Source of the DNA: an uncultured Clostridia bacterium
GTDB lineage: Bacteria; Bacillota; Clostridia; Oscillospirales; Ruminococcaceae
Assembly (NCBI GenBank): GCA_947627985.1
Contig: CANQYD010000017.1
Span: forward strand, 1-40,666
Direction: 5' to 3'
Length of the DNA stretch: 40,666 bases
Both the position numbers and the translations under genes were made by a program. Below, piece by piece: positions 1 to 6,782 of this stretch. The notes below the pieces were generated by a model, which did not search any database, was not told where the DNA came from, and worked only from the letters and a program-made list of their open reading frames with translations. Positions within the stretch are counted from its first letter, which is position 1. The number at the start of each line of letters is the position of its first letter.

Positions 1-92
1 CCTTCTGCTGGTACTGTGGCTTGGTGGAAGTGCATAACTATTGCTGTCCGGGGGGACTGCCTCTTACGGGGGTGGGTGGGAGCTGGGGGTGA

Positions 93-179
93 GGGCGAAG
101 CCCGCCCGCGCGCGAGCGCGCGGGCGCTGCCGCCGCTTCGCGGCGTCAGCCGGCGCCGAAGGCGCCGGGGGCTTCGCCC
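93..179. repeat. Hairpin-array repeat, copy A
   Basis: GC-rich chain of perfect short hairpins. In order: GGGC-GAA-GCCC (93-103), a 10-bp palindrome with a 2-nt GA loop (104-125), CGCCGC-TTC-GCGGCG (131-145), CCGGCGCC-GAA-GGCGCCGG (150-168) and GGGC-TTC-GCCC (169-179). The two terminal modules are reverse complements of each other, as in copies B-F. The inner stems differ from the other copies but pair perfectly. It lies upstream of the YitT gene in a stretch (1-390) without a credible gene. The rest of that stretch is a G-rich run before the element and a pyrimidine-rich tract at about 287-370. Confidence 0.85.
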
Positions 180-390
180 GGTGCGCCCTTCGGTTCGCAC
201 AGAGGACAGATGTCAGAAGTAAGAGGGCAGATTTTATCTTTTTCCCTCTCCTTCCGGCAGTGCAGGACTTCAAGCAGCATATGAGATTGCCTCCCCCTAC
301 CCATTTTACTTTCCTCCCACCTCCCCACCTTCCTCCATCGCATCTAACTTTCTATCATTCTAACACTCTATCATCTAAAAGGAGCCCTCC

Positions 391-1251
391 ATGAAAAAAT
401 CCCTGCAAACACTCAAACAACTCCTCATCTGCACCGTCGGCTCGATCATCTACGCCGCCGCGGTCAGCCTTTTCCTCGACCCGAACGGCATCGTGCCCGG
501 CGGATTCACCGGCATCGCGATGATCCTCACCCGCTTCGTACCCCTCTCGACCGGCACCCTGACCCTGATCCTGAACCTGCCGCTCTTAGCGGTCGGGATC
601 GCGTCGTTCGGGCTGAAATTCCTCGCCTCGACCGCCTACTGCGTCGCCGTCTCGTCGGTCTTCATGAACCTCCTCCTGCCGTTCGGACCGCTCACCGACG
701 ACGTCCTGCTGTCCTCGCTTGCGGGTGGCGCGCTGATGGCGATCGGTCTCGAGATCGTCCTGCTTCAGGGCGCGACGACCGGCGGCACCGACATCATCGT
801 CAAAATCGTCAGAAAACATTTTCGCGGGATATCCGCCGGGCGGCTTTTTATCCTGACCGACGGGCTGATCGTGTTTTGTTCGATACTCGTTTTCGGGAAT
901 ATTGACGCCGGACTTTACGCGGCTATCTGCATCATCGTGAGTTCGTCGCTGATGGACGCGATGCTCTACGGACGGGATCAGGCGAAGATGATCATCATCA
1001 TAAGCGACCGCCCGAAGGAGATTTCCGAGACGCTGATGGCTGAGCTCGACGTCGGCGCGACGTTTCTTGAGGGGCAGGGCGCGTACTCCGGCACGGAGAA
1101 AAAGGTGATCCTGTGCGTCGTCAAGAAGTGGCTCCTCGGGCGCGCGCTGAGGATCATCAAGACCGTCGATCATGAGTCATTTTCGATCGTCAGCACCGCC
1201 AGCGAGGTCTTCGGCGAGGGCTACAAAGCGCATGACGGAGAGCAGATTTAG
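391..1251 (+). CDS. YitT family membrane protein with C-terminal DUF2179
   Basis: A 286-residue integral membrane protein of the YitT/DUF161 family. Hydrophobic helices fill roughly residues 1-205, starting with a segment around residues 10-30. The family signature GGTDII lies after the third or fourth helix. A soluble C-terminal DUF2179 domain (about 205-280) carries the typical GATFLEGQGAYSG and KKVILCVV blocks. The ATG is preceded by AAAGGAG at 6-nt spacing. Length matches the family. The biochemical role is unknown; a transport or channel-like function has been suggested for the family but nothing here proves it. It stands alone on the plus strand between repeat-rich segments, and no intrinsic terminator is evident directly after the stop. 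Confidence 0.9.
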   Translation: MKKSLQTLKQLLICTVGSIIYAAAVSLFLDPNGIVPGGFTGIAMILTRFVPLSTGTLTLILNLPLLAVGIASFGLKFLASTAYCVAVSSVFMNLLLPFGPLTDDVLLSSLAGGALMAIGLEIVLLQGATTGGTDIIVKIVRKHFRGISAGRLFILTDGLIVFCSILVFGNIDAGLYAAICIIVSSSLMDAMLYGRDQAKMIIIISDRPKEISETLMAELDVGATFLEGQGAYSGTEKKVILCVVKKWLLGRALRIIKTVDHESFSIVSTASEVFGEGYKAHDGEQI

Positions 1252-1454
1252 ATGTTAGAGCGTTAGAATGTCAGAGGATAGATGCGAGCGATAATGACAG
1301 AATCTGCAACATGGCGGCAACGAGACAAGTCAAAAAGGTTTTGCCCCGCTTTTCCTCAAGTGAACAAGCTGGTTTTGCAACCAATCGCACTTCGCAATCG
1401 TAAACGATTGATTGCTCGTGCTCTTGGACAAAAACCCCGCGTGTTACCGCGGGC

Positions 1455-1634
1455 GGAATCCAAGGGCGGAGCCCTTGGTCGCGCTCCGCAGAACGCGAAA
1501 TCCCCGCAAGAGGGGGAAATGAAAACAGTCCGGTGGACTGTTTTCATCGGGGGAACCCTCGCCGGGGGTTCCCCCAACAAAAAAACCGGCGACGAAATCG
1601 CCCGGAGCCGAGCGAAGCGAGGCTCAAAAACCCC
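1455..1634 (+). repeat. R2 composite hairpin repeat, copy a
   Basis: Series of hairpins: CCAAGGGC-GGA-GCCCTTGG (1460-1478), a perfect 13-bp stem with GGT loop (1519-1547, arm ATGAAAACAGTCC), a 10-bp stem GGGGGAACCC/GGGTTCCCCC (1549-1575), then GGCGA/TCGCC and a GAGCC-containing imperfect hairpin. The same modules occur in reverse orientation at 6474-6696, with about 79 nt (1516-1594) matching apart from one A in an A-run. A further shared block (CGCACTT-CGCAATCG and following) lies to the left at about 1388-1428. In the other copy this block sits on the opposite side of the core, so modules have been rearranged. Confidence 0.8.
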
Positions 1635-1722
1635 CTTCCCCTTTAGGGGGAGGGGGTTGGAGGGTGAGGGTAAGCCCCTCCCTTTTAGGGGATGGGTTGG
1701 GGAGGAGTGAAAGCCGGAAGGG

Positions 1723-1751
1723 TGTGGGGAACCCTGCAAGGGTGCCCCACA
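1723..1751. repeat. Imperfect 12-bp hairpin with GCA loop
   Basis: Arms TGTGGGG-A-ACCCT and AGGGT-G-CCCCACA enclose a GCA triplet, with one A/G mismatch. It resembles the modules of the hairpin-array repeats in its three-base loop. No U-tract follows on either strand, so it is not an obvious intrinsic terminator. Confidence 0.6.
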
Positions 1752-1795
1752 GGGGGTTGCCGAGCGAAGCGAGCAAAATAGCAGGAAGTCTCTGC

Positions 1796-1877
1796 TTCTA
1801 TCATTGGCTGGGATCAGATGGAAGGCTTGCACAAGGTATGGTGCCCCTTACAGGGAAAAGCAGGAGCAGGGGGGCTC
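1796..1877. repeat. Left flank of copy B, shared in inverted form with copy E flank
   Basis: This segment begins CTTCTATC and ends AGGAGCAGGGGGGCTC directly before copy B. Reverse-complementing 39292-39378 gives a related string with CTTCTATC, GGAAGGCT, GCACAAGG, a GCC-AC-GG block and AGGAGCAGGGGGCTC in the same order, directly before copy E. The repeat unit in these two loci is therefore about 160 nt: a flank plus the hairpin array. Confidence 0.7.
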
Positions 1878-1955
1878 GGGGCGAAGCCCCGCTGCCGCAG
1901 GCAGCGCGCCGACGCTTCGCGTCGGCGGTGCGACTTCGTCGCACGGGCTTCGCCC
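1878..1955. repeat. Hairpin-array repeat, copy B
   Basis: Modules in order: GGGGC-GAA-GCCCC (1878-1890), GCTGCC-GCA-GGCAGC (1891-1905), CGCCGACGC stem with TTC loop (1907-1927), GTGCGAC-TTC-GTCGCAC (1928-1944) and GGGC-TTC-GCCC (1945-1955). All stems are perfect. Compared with copies C and D over 77 nt, the only differences are in the loop triplets of modules 2 and 3. A pyrimidine-rich tract containing CTCCCCCGCACC follows. Confidence 0.9.
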
Positions 1956-2089
1956 GGCTCCCCCGCACCTTCCGCCCGGTCCCTCCTGACCCATCAAGCC
2001 CGGAGCCCAGCCCCGACCCCTCCTCGGGGAGGGGCTGTATTCCCCAATAAGTCCGCACACACCTCTCCGGGGTGGGGACTTAAAATAGC

Positions 2090-2125
2090 ATTCCCATAAT
2101 TTTGCCCCTGCAAAATTATGGGAAT
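2090..2125. repeat. Perfect 16-bp inverted repeat with 4-nt loop
   Basis: Left arm ATTCCCATAATTTTGC (2090-2105), loop CCCT, right arm GCAAAATTATGGGAAT (2110-2125), no mismatch. The AT-rich stem is unlike the GC-rich array hairpins around it. The bases that follow on the plus strand, ACCTTTTAATC, give a weak T-run, so a terminator role on that strand is possible. No plus-strand gene lies directly upstream other than yitT, 840 nt away. Confidence 0.75.
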
Positions 2126-2302
2126 ACCTTTTAATCAGGGCAGTGACGACCGGGAAAGCAAAATTTATTACGCCAAATCGCTAAATCTCTTTTATAAAAG
2201 ATTATCTCCCCAAAAAGCAAGAGACGGAAGCCCTTGCCTCTGCCTCATCAATATCCTCTTCTCACTCTGCCCAAAAAAGCCTGCGCGCCCCATCTCCCAC
2301 CA

Positions 2303-2346
2303 TCAAAAAATTAAAAATGAACGGCATGACCGAAGCCATGCCGTTC
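2303..2346 (-). terminator. Intrinsic terminator of the Fn3 protein gene
   Basis: A perfect 10-bp stem GAACGGCATG/CATGCCGTTC (2319-2328 with 2337-2346) has an 8-nt loop. On the minus strand it is followed by a T-rich tract (A-rich at 2304-2317 on the plus strand). It lies 41 nt beyond the stop of the leftward Fn3 gene. Confidence 0.85.
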
Positions 2347-2387
2347 GCGGAGATGGATAATCAAGCTCAAAGAGCCGATTTGGCAAA

Positions 2388-4832
2388 TTACTTGACGTCT
2401 ACAGTTCTGTAGTCGCTCTTGATGCAGGATGCGTCATTGAAGGTGCCCCAAGTGGTGCCGTCCTTAGAAGCCTTGATCCTGACCTTGTAGCTGCCGGCGG
2501 AGAGACCGGTAACAGTCGCGGAAGTGCCGTCAACGGTCGCCTTCTTGGTGTACTTGGTGCTTCCCTCGGGATTGACCCAGACCTGATACTTGACAGCGCC
2601 GCTCGCCGCGCTCCAGCTTACGGTGATGGTGCCGGTGCCGCCGGTGATCGAGGTGATGACGGGCGTTGCGGAACCGGTCGAGCCGGAACCGTCCGGATCG
2701 GGAGCGGTCTTGGTGGAGCTGGTGGTGCCGATGGTCATGGTGAGAATGCCGGAATCTCTGCCGTTTGCAACGACCTTGAAGTCGTAGCTGGTGCCGTTGG
2801 TCAGCTTGTTGACCTTAAGCGCACGGCCGGCAGTGGTGTAAATTCTCTTCCAAGAGGAAGCAGTGGACTTCTTGTAGTAGACCTCATAGTTCGGATTGCC
2901 GCTGGCAGCGTTCCAAGCAAGGGTGATGGAGCCGCTGGTGCCGACGGTGCCCTTGAAGCCGGTGACATAGGCGCTGAGCTTGGGCTCGTCCTTGGTAGTC
3001 TCGGCGGGCTTGGTGGTGGTGGTAGCACCGATCTCGTCGCCTGCCTTGTGGATGGCGTTGCCGACCTCAACAGGTCTGCCGTTCACATAGGCGTAGACAT
3101 AGACCTCAAATCCGACCGACTTGCCCATCGGGATATCGACGGAAGTCTTAGTGGTGTAGATGGGTTCGGTAGTGGTCGCGCCGATGCGGATATAATCGAC
3201 CTCGTACATGGTCGCGCTGGAATTCTTGGTCCAAGACACGGTGGTGGTGGAGGAACTCTTAGCGGTGAGAGTCAGGTTCTTAGTCGAAGAAGGAGTATTC
3301 GCGTTGGCGGAAGAACCGGTGTGAGTTGCGCTCGAAGAAGCGGAAGCGGTGTAGGTTGCGGAGGCAACCATTCCGGTTCCGGAATATCCAGCGCAGAACA
3401 TGCTGAAGCTGGTACCCGCTCCGACGGGGATTGAGAAGACAGAACCGGTGATGTTCGGGATCTGTCTGCTTACGCCGTCAACAGTGTATACACAAGTGTA
3501 AACATTGGAAGGAGTGGTAGTGAGATAAACGGTAGTGGAAGTGCTGCCGACTACCATATAGCAGTTCTGACCCTGAACAGTGGAGCCGTTAGTGGTGCCG
3601 TATCCGCCCAAATTCGGGTAGAGACCGTTGCCGTAGCCGTAACCTGCGTTATAATTGCTGTAGGAGATAGCTCCGTTAGCGGCAATCGAAGCCTGACCGA
3701 TGATGTTAAAGGTGTATCCATCGGCTCTGACGGCATAAACGGTGATCTGAGCAGTGTTGCCGACGACATAAGCCAAATCATAGTAAGTGTTGGTGGTGGC
3801 GTAGTTCTGCTCGATGTTGTTGACAACTGCTTTTACGCTGTAGCTTGCAGCATTGGCAACAGGATTCCAAGAAACTCTGACCTGATTGCCGGTAGGAAGA
3901 TATCCAACGGAAATTCCGTAGCTGGAAGAAGCGGTAGAGTTGTAGTTATAGGTTGCATATCCGACAGCGGCGGAGCTGTTGGTCGGCGGATAAACATAGA
4001 AGTAGAGGGTACCGTATCTCGATGCATAGCTGGTAAAGTCAAACGCGGTTCCGGTGACATACTGCTTGTTGAGAACAGGAGAATACTGGCTGTATGTGGG
4101 CGCATAAATGGTGATATACGCAGCATTGTATCCGGTCCAATAAAGAGTGGTGCCGACTATGCTTGCGACGCCCTGAGCAGTGCTGGTGCCGGTAGTAGTG
4201 CCGGTAGTCGCTCCGTTTACGGCAACAGACTGGATAAGCTTCTTGTTAAGAGAAGAATCCTGATAGCTTACGGAAACAGTACGAAGGTTAGCGTAAGAAA
4301 TTCCGGTGATAGCATAGGAAAGCGTGCTTGCCGTCAGCGGAATGGACGGACCGTTCTTTATGGTCTTAGAGGTCTCGTCGTAGTAGGTGTAATCGATAAC
4401 ATATCCGGCGGCATTGGTAACAGCAGCCCATTCAACGATTGCACCGCTCTGAGCGCTTGAAACCTTAACTGTGCCGACTGTGACGACGGATTCAACTACC
4501 ACCTTATTTGAAGTGATGGTTTCGGGAGCCGATCCTGTGAAACTTGCGGTTACGGAAGCCTCATAGGTGCCACCCGCAGTGATGCTTTGGAAGGTGTAGG
4601 TTGTGACAGTCTTTGCAAGCGAGAGAACCTGACCTACATTTATTCCATCCTTATAAAGAACAACACTGTAACCTGCTGCGCTCGGGTGAGCGTTCCAAGT
4701 GATAGTCATGGTCTTTGCTGTCTTATCGTAGGAAAGCTGCGGCTGATTCCAATCGCTCGCGAAAGCGGAGATCGAAAGAACCGACAAGCTCATTACGATA
4801 GCCATAATGACTGCCAAAATTCTTTTTGTCAT
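2388..4832 (-). CDS. Secreted protein with tandem fibronectin type III-like domains
   Basis: An 814-residue exported protein. The start chosen is the ATG at 4832, preceded by AAAGGAG; a longer frame from 4871 has no such site. The N-terminus is a signal peptide: MTKR, a hydrophobic core to about residue 22, then a cleavage-like AFA-SD. The mature part is about eight Fn3-like beta-sandwich repeats of 80-100 residues. Their typical landmarks are W-N/S/A near strand B (for example TITWNA, RVSWNP, TVSWTK, TLAWNA, TVSWSA) and Y-V/K-V near strand F. Linkers are Ser/Thr-, Gly/Tyr/Asn- and Pro-rich, including a GYGYGNG stretch near the middle and TTTTKPAETTKDEPK. No sortase motif, S-layer homology domain, dockerin or catalytic domain is visible. 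A cell-surface adhesin or polymer-binding role is inference only. Confidence 0.85.
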   Translation of the reverse strand: MTKRILAVIMAIVMSLSVLSISAFASDWNQPQLSYDKTAKTMTITWNAHPSAAGYSVVLYKDGINVGQVLSLAKTVTTYTFQSITAGGTYEASVTASFTGSAPETITSNKVVVESVVTVGTVKVSSAQSGAIVEWAAVTNAAGYVIDYTYYDETSKTIKNGPSIPLTASTLSYAITGISYANLRTVSVSYQDSSLNKKLIQSVAVNGATTGTTTGTSTAQGVASIVGTTLYWTGYNAAYITIYAPTYSQYSPVLNKQYVTGTAFDFTSYASRYGTLYFYVYPPTNSSAAVGYATYNYNSTASSSYGISVGYLPTGNQVRVSWNPVANAASYSVKAVVNNIEQNYATTNTYYDLAYVVGNTAQITVYAVRADGYTFNIIGQASIAANGAISYSNYNAGYGYGNGLYPNLGGYGTTNGSTVQGQNCYMVVGSTSTTVYLTTTPSNVYTCVYTVDGVSRQIPNITGSVFSIPVGAGTSFSMFCAGYSGTGMVASATYTASASSSATHTGSSANANTPSSTKNLTLTAKSSSTTTVSWTKNSSATMYEVDYIRIGATTTEPIYTTKTSVDIPMGKSVGFEVYVYAYVNGRPVEVGNAIHKAGDEIGATTTTKPAETTKDEPKLSAYVTGFKGTVGTSGSITLAWNAASGNPNYEVYYKKSTASSWKRIYTTAGRALKVNKLTNGTSYDFKVVANGRDSGILTMTIGTTSSTKTAPDPDGSGSTGSATPVITSITGGTGTITVSWSAASGAVKYQVWVNPEGSTKYTKKATVDGTSATVTGLSAGSYKVRIKASKDGTTWGTFNDASCIKSDYRTVDVK

Positions 4833-4931
4833 TAAAATACACTCCTTTTTAAAAAAATAGGTTTTGTGCAAACTTCATTGCGTGCCATCGGCAAAGCGCA
4901 CTTCGGCCCGCACAAAAGAATTGCCATCATC

Positions 4932-4960
4932 ATTATAACACCTGATTTCGGATTTGTAAA
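4932..4960 (-). promoter_or_regulatory. Sigma-A promoter of the Fn3 protein gene
   Basis: On the minus strand TTTACA (4955-4960), a 17-bp spacer, then TATAAT (4932-4937). Predicted transcription start is near 4925, giving a leader of about 90 nt before the ATG at 4832. Confidence 0.8.
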
Positions 4961-5054
4961 TAGTTTTTTTGAAAAAAATGAAAAATTTAATTACTTTTTA
5001 AGAAATCTTTGGAAGCGCAAAAGGAAAATTTTTCGGATTTTTTTCGGCTGACTA

Positions 5055-5083
5055 TTGAAATCTCCGCTGAAAGATGTTACACT
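5055..5083 (+). promoter_or_regulatory. Probable sigma-A promoter of the aldose epimerase gene
   Basis: TTGAAA (5055-5060), a 17-bp spacer and TACACT (5078-5083). The leader to the ATG at 5172 would be about 80 nt. The -10 box matches consensus at 4 of 6 positions, so confidence is moderate. Confidence 0.5.
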
Positions 5084-5171
5084 TGTAATACTGATACAGA
5101 CGCCCGTTTATTGCGTCTTGTTGCGGATAATTTTTAATTTTGTGAAAAATGACGGAAAGGGCAGAATAATT

Positions 5172-6218
5172 ATGACAAAAATCACAAAAAAACCATTTGG
5201 AAAGCTCTCGACCGGCGAAGCGGTCACGCTGTTTGAGCTCAGAAACTCCTCCGGCGCATTTGTCGAGATCATCGACTTCGGCGGCGCTATCCGCTCGATA
5301 AACGTCCCCGACAGAGACGGCAAAATCGCCGACGTAGCCCTGGGATACGACTCAGCCGAGGGCTATGAGAATCAGGACAAGTATATCGGCGCTCTCATCG
5401 GTCGCCACGGAAACAGGATCGAAGATGCGGCTTTCAAGATCGGCAGGAGGAAATATATCCTCGCCAAAAACGACGGCAGAAACTCCCTCCACGGCGGTAT
5501 CAAGGGCTTTGATAAGAAGCTCTGGAAAGCCGAGATAGACGGCGAGAGCCTGGTCCTCAAATATCTCTCAAAAGACGGCGAAGAAGGCTTCCCGGGGAAT
5601 CTTTCGGTGACAGTCAGATACTCCTTCAACGACGACAACGCCCTTTCCATCGACTATTCCGCCGAGTGCGATCAGGACACCGTCTGCAATCTCACAAATC
5701 ACTGCTATTTCAATCTCGACGGTGAAAGCGCCGGCTCGATCGAGGGTCATTCTCTCAAGATCAACGCGACCCACTTCACGGTCGGGAATTCCGAATGCCT
5801 GCCGACGGGGTACGTCGCGAAAGTCGAGGGCACGCCGCTTGATTTCACCGATTTTCATGTCATAGGCGAGCGCATCAACGAGCGCCATGAGCAGCTGAAA
5901 TTCGGAAACGGCTACGACCACAACTTCTGTCCCGACGGCGAAGGATTCAGGCTGATGGCGATCCTGAAAGCCGAGAAATCGGGTCGGGTGATGGAGGTCT
6001 ATTCCGATCTTCCCGGCGTGCAGTTTTACAGCGGCAACGCCTTGAACAGCCTTCCTCCGGCAGGAAAGGGCGGCAGGATCATCAACCGCAGAGACGGAAT
6101 GTGTCTTGAGACGCAGTTCTATCCTAACGCTTTAAAGCATAAAAACTTCGCGCAGCCGATCCTGAAAAAGGGTGAAAAGTACCATCATCTGACCGTTTAC
6201 AGGTTTTTGGCGGAATAA
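5172..6218 (+). CDS. galM: Aldose 1-epimerase (mutarotase)
   Basis: A 348-residue cytosolic enzyme that interconverts the alpha and beta anomers of aldoses such as galactose and glucose. Visible family motifs are NSLHGG with H107, NLTNHCYFNL with the catalytic acid His (H177), GYDHNF (about 248-252), PGVQFYSGN (about 281-289) and ETQFYPNA with the catalytic base Glu (E313). The start is the ATG at 5172, preceded by AAAGGG; an upstream in-frame TTG at 5055 would add 39 residues that do not look like the family and overlap the promoter. Length is standard. It is monocistronic and divergent from the Fn3 gene. It may support sugar use together with the cellobiose phosphorylase elsewhere in the window, but the two are not linked in an operon. 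Confidence 0.93.
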   Translation: MTKITKKPFGKLSTGEAVTLFELRNSSGAFVEIIDFGGAIRSINVPDRDGKIADVALGYDSAEGYENQDKYIGALIGRHGNRIEDAAFKIGRRKYILAKNDGRNSLHGGIKGFDKKLWKAEIDGESLVLKYLSKDGEEGFPGNLSVTVRYSFNDDNALSIDYSAECDQDTVCNLTNHCYFNLDGESAGSIEGHSLKINATHFTVGNSECLPTGYVAKVEGTPLDFTDFHVIGERINERHEQLKFGNGYDHNFCPDGEGFRLMAILKAEKSGRVMEVYSDLPGVQFYSGNALNSLPPAGKGGRIINRRDGMCLETQFYPNALKHKNFAQPILKKGEKYHHLTVYRFLAE

Positions 6219-6243
6219 GCCGCGGAAATAGTTTTTGAAAAAA

Positions 6244-6273
6244 GCCGTCTGAAAATTCAGGCGGCGATTTTTT
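6244..6273 (+). terminator. Intrinsic terminator of galM
   Basis: Stem GCCGTCTGA/TCAGGCGGC with one G-U pair and an AAAT loop (6244-6265), followed by a T-run at 6268-6273. It begins 25 nt after the galM stop. Confidence 0.85.
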
Positions 6274-6473
6274 AAATTATGGGAGGGAATGCGGAGGAAT
6301 ATTTTGGCAATTTTGAATGGTGTATAGTGAGTATGGGCATTTTACCCTCACCCCCGACTTGCAGCAAAAACTCTCAGAGCACGGGCAATCCCACGTTTTC
6401 GATTGCAAAGTGCGATGAGCAAGTTTTTGCGCAAGTCATACCCCATTTCCCAAGGGAGAGGGGGCATTTGAGC

Positions 6474-6696
6474 CTCGCTTCGCTCGGCTCCAAGCGACTT
6501 CGTCGCCGGTTTTTTGTTGGGGGAACCCCCGGCGAGGGTTCCCCCGATGAAAACAGTCCACCGGACTGTTTTCATTTCTCCCCCTCCTGCGCTTATTACG
6601 ATAAAAAAGCAAGACGACGGCTCACGCCGTCCTCTTGCTTGGAGATTTCGCGCTCTGCGGAGCGCGACCAAGGGCTCTGCCCTTGGATTCCGCAGC
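6474..6696 (-). repeat. R2 composite hairpin repeat, copy b (inverted)
   Basis: Reverse-complement copy of the R2 repeat at 1455-1634. The 13-bp stem with arm ATGAAAACAGTCC is at 6547-6575, and the CCAAGGGC/GCCCTTGG stem is at 6668-6686. The latter's loop reads AGA in the R2 orientation, against GGA in copy a, while both arms are identical. Between these modules the copy contains the rpoBC terminator hairpin. The CGCACTT-GCAATCG block lies at about 6376-6420. It fills the gap between the convergent galM and rpoC genes. Confidence 0.8.
6603..6640 (-). terminator. Intrinsic terminator of the rpoBC operon
   Basis: A 15-bp stem with one mismatch and a 4-nt loop (6607-6621 with 6626-6640). On the minus strand it is followed by six T residues (A-run at 6603-6608). 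It lies about 140 nt beyond the rpoC stop, inside the inverted R2 repeat. Its stem has no counterpart in R2 copy a. Confidence 0.85.
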
Positions 6697-6782
6697 CTTG
6701 AAAGGCTGGCGAACTTTTTGCCTTGTCATTCAGAAATCTTCATTCTGAATCAGCCTTCCGATTAGTTACCGTTACCCTCTGC

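Larger units (their letters stand above)
1252..2387. other. Gene-free 1.1-kb intergenic mosaic of hairpin repeats
   Basis: No open frame here shows protein-like composition or a convincing ribosome binding site. The stretch contains the R2 composite repeat, a 12-bp imperfect hairpin with GCA loop (1723-1751), an approximately 82-nt flank shared with copy E, hairpin-array copy B, a perfect 16-bp hairpin (2090-2125) and the terminator of the leftward Fn3 gene. Just after the yitT stop, 1251-1285 resembles the reverse complement of the CT-rich run at 335-375, so short inverted tracts flank yitT. Confidence 0.7.

Noticed and set aside
16-394. Overlapping plus- and minus-strand frames in the first 400 nt
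   Set aside because: They run through hairpin-array copy A and low-complexity G- and CT-rich tracts, give Arg/Ala/Pro-rich translations without domains, and lack ribosome binding sites.
1282-2360. Several frames of 60-160 codons between yitT and the Fn3 gene
   Set aside because: They translate the R2 and copy B hairpins, overlap on both strands and have no recognisable protein features.
5055-5171. N-terminal extension of galM from the upstream in-frame TTG at 5055
   Set aside because: The extension overlaps the predicted promoter, has no family similarity, and the ATG at 5172 has a ribosome binding site.
6279-6765. Frames of 83-140 codons in the galM-rpoC gap
   Set aside because: They lie in R2 copy b and the rpoBC terminator, and their translations mirror those of R2 copy a.
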